Assembly (NCBI GenBank): GCA_965267245.1
Contig: OZ253939.1
Span: 3,224,001 to 3,288,000, forward strand
Origin: JANSWY01 sp965267245
Lineage (GTDB): Bacteria > Bacteroidota > Bacteroidia > Cytophagales > Cyclobacteriaceae
DNA: 64,000 bases
Direction: 5' to 3'
The position numbers and the translations under genes are program-made. The notes beneath the pieces are model-generated. The model was not told the DNA's origin and ran no database searches. It was given only the letters and a program-made list of their open reading frames with translations. Below are positions 63,686-64,000 of this stretch, piece by piece. Positions within the stretch are counted from its first letter, which is position 1. Every line of letters begins with the position of its first letter.

Positions 63686-64000
63686 ATAGAAGAATTAACC
63701 CAAAAAACTACGATACACTGTCAGGGATGTGTAGATTAAAGTAAAACCAATACTAGATAGTGAACCAAAAATCAGCGACTGGTCCGTAGACCTGGAACCT
63801 GATATTAAGACGATTACTGTAAAGGGAGAGTCAATCAACTCAACAAGCATTGACAAACTTCTTCAGAAAGCAGGATATGCTGTGAAATTGGATGAATTAA
63901 ACGCTGATACTTCTTTTTGGAAAGATAGCCCGATTTGGAAAAGAGCCTCTTTCAATACACTTAATTGTCTGATTGGATGTAGCATCGGAGATTTTGGGAT
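63686..64000 (+). pseudogene. Frameshifted heavy-metal-associated domain gene, cut by right edge
   Basis: In the frame of the previous gene, codons after its stop read T-T-I-H-C-Q-G-C-V-D and then TAA (63737-63739). Dropping one T at 63736-63737 gives the continuous K-V-K-P-I-L-D-S-E-P, followed by K-I-S-D-W-S-V-D-L and later W-K-R-A-S-F-N-T-L-N-C-L-I-G-C-S. This is a CxxC heavy-metal-associated domain followed by the first part of a second domain, cut by the edge. No ATG precedes it, so either the gene is broken or the base is a sequencing error. Confidence 0.6.

Noticed and set aside
1..64000. CRISPR arrays or Cas genes
   Set aside because: No regularly spaced repeats or Cas-like proteins were seen.

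Overview
The window looks like chromosomal DNA of a marine or soil Bacteroidota, most likely of the order Cytophagales. This is an inference from four secreted proteins with Por-type (type IX secretion, T9SS) C-terminal sorting domains, many lipoproteins, DUF3078 and WbqC family proteins, low G+C, weak Shine-Dalgarno sequences, and a tRNA promoter that fits the Bacteroidota form TTTG-N19-TAnnTTTG exactly. I see no 16S rRNA, integrase, transposase, CRISPR array or plasmid functions. The window is mostly ordinary chromosome with several small regulatory islands.

Layout: 1-1073 holds a winged-helix regulator and membrane protein pair, with the same three-half-site operator in front of its own operon and in front of a truncated neighbour. 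1141-2918 encodes a Calx-beta/YHYH lipoprotein pair. 2948-6884 carries clpC, a WbqC protein and a tRNA t6A enzyme. 6953-9770 is a tight operon (mltG, thioesterase, BrkB, STAS-like). 9789-10140 has tRNA-Ser(UGA), its promoter and terminator, and a damaged partial copy of the tRNA. 10201-13555 has a TfoX-like protein and a TPR histidine kinase with a LytTR response regulator. 13612-15066 is a MACPF lipoprotein. 15450-15614 is an unlisted 54-residue gene. 15779-17503 is DUF3078 plus MscS. 17648-20707 is an operon of a Ras-like GTPase, a LytTR protein, a coiled-coil protein, a roadblock/longin-like protein and a peptidoglycan-binding membrane protein. 21472-31581 holds hydrolases, a Crp regulator, an M16 peptidase, a Gfo/Idh oxidoreductase, an SDR/AraC pair, and oxyR divergent from an ankyrin gene.

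32425-54273 is rich in secreted proteins: a GH16 glucanase with two CBM6 domains, a PGRP-type amidase, a strand-repeat protein, an exported phosphatidylserine decarboxylase, an ABC permease, a 1535-residue nuclease, and a sialidase-like/DJ-1 pair. 55242-57028 is an ECF sigma (SigZ-like) regulon. Two promoters with identical spacing drive an ArsI/CadI-sigma-acetyltransferase operon and a small protein, and the small protein shares a double-vicinal-cysteine motif with ArsI/CadI. 57115-64000 has phosphofructokinase, envelope proteins, a second MscS, an AraC-type protein with a metal-binding-like N-terminus, and at the right edge a frameshifted heavy-metal-domain gene.

The best candidates for undescribed systems are the GTPase operon (17648-20707) and the SigZ thiol/metal regulon (55242-57028). 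The shared operator at 116-138 and 1051-1073 and the OxyR-like operator at 31009-31044 are concrete regulatory predictions.
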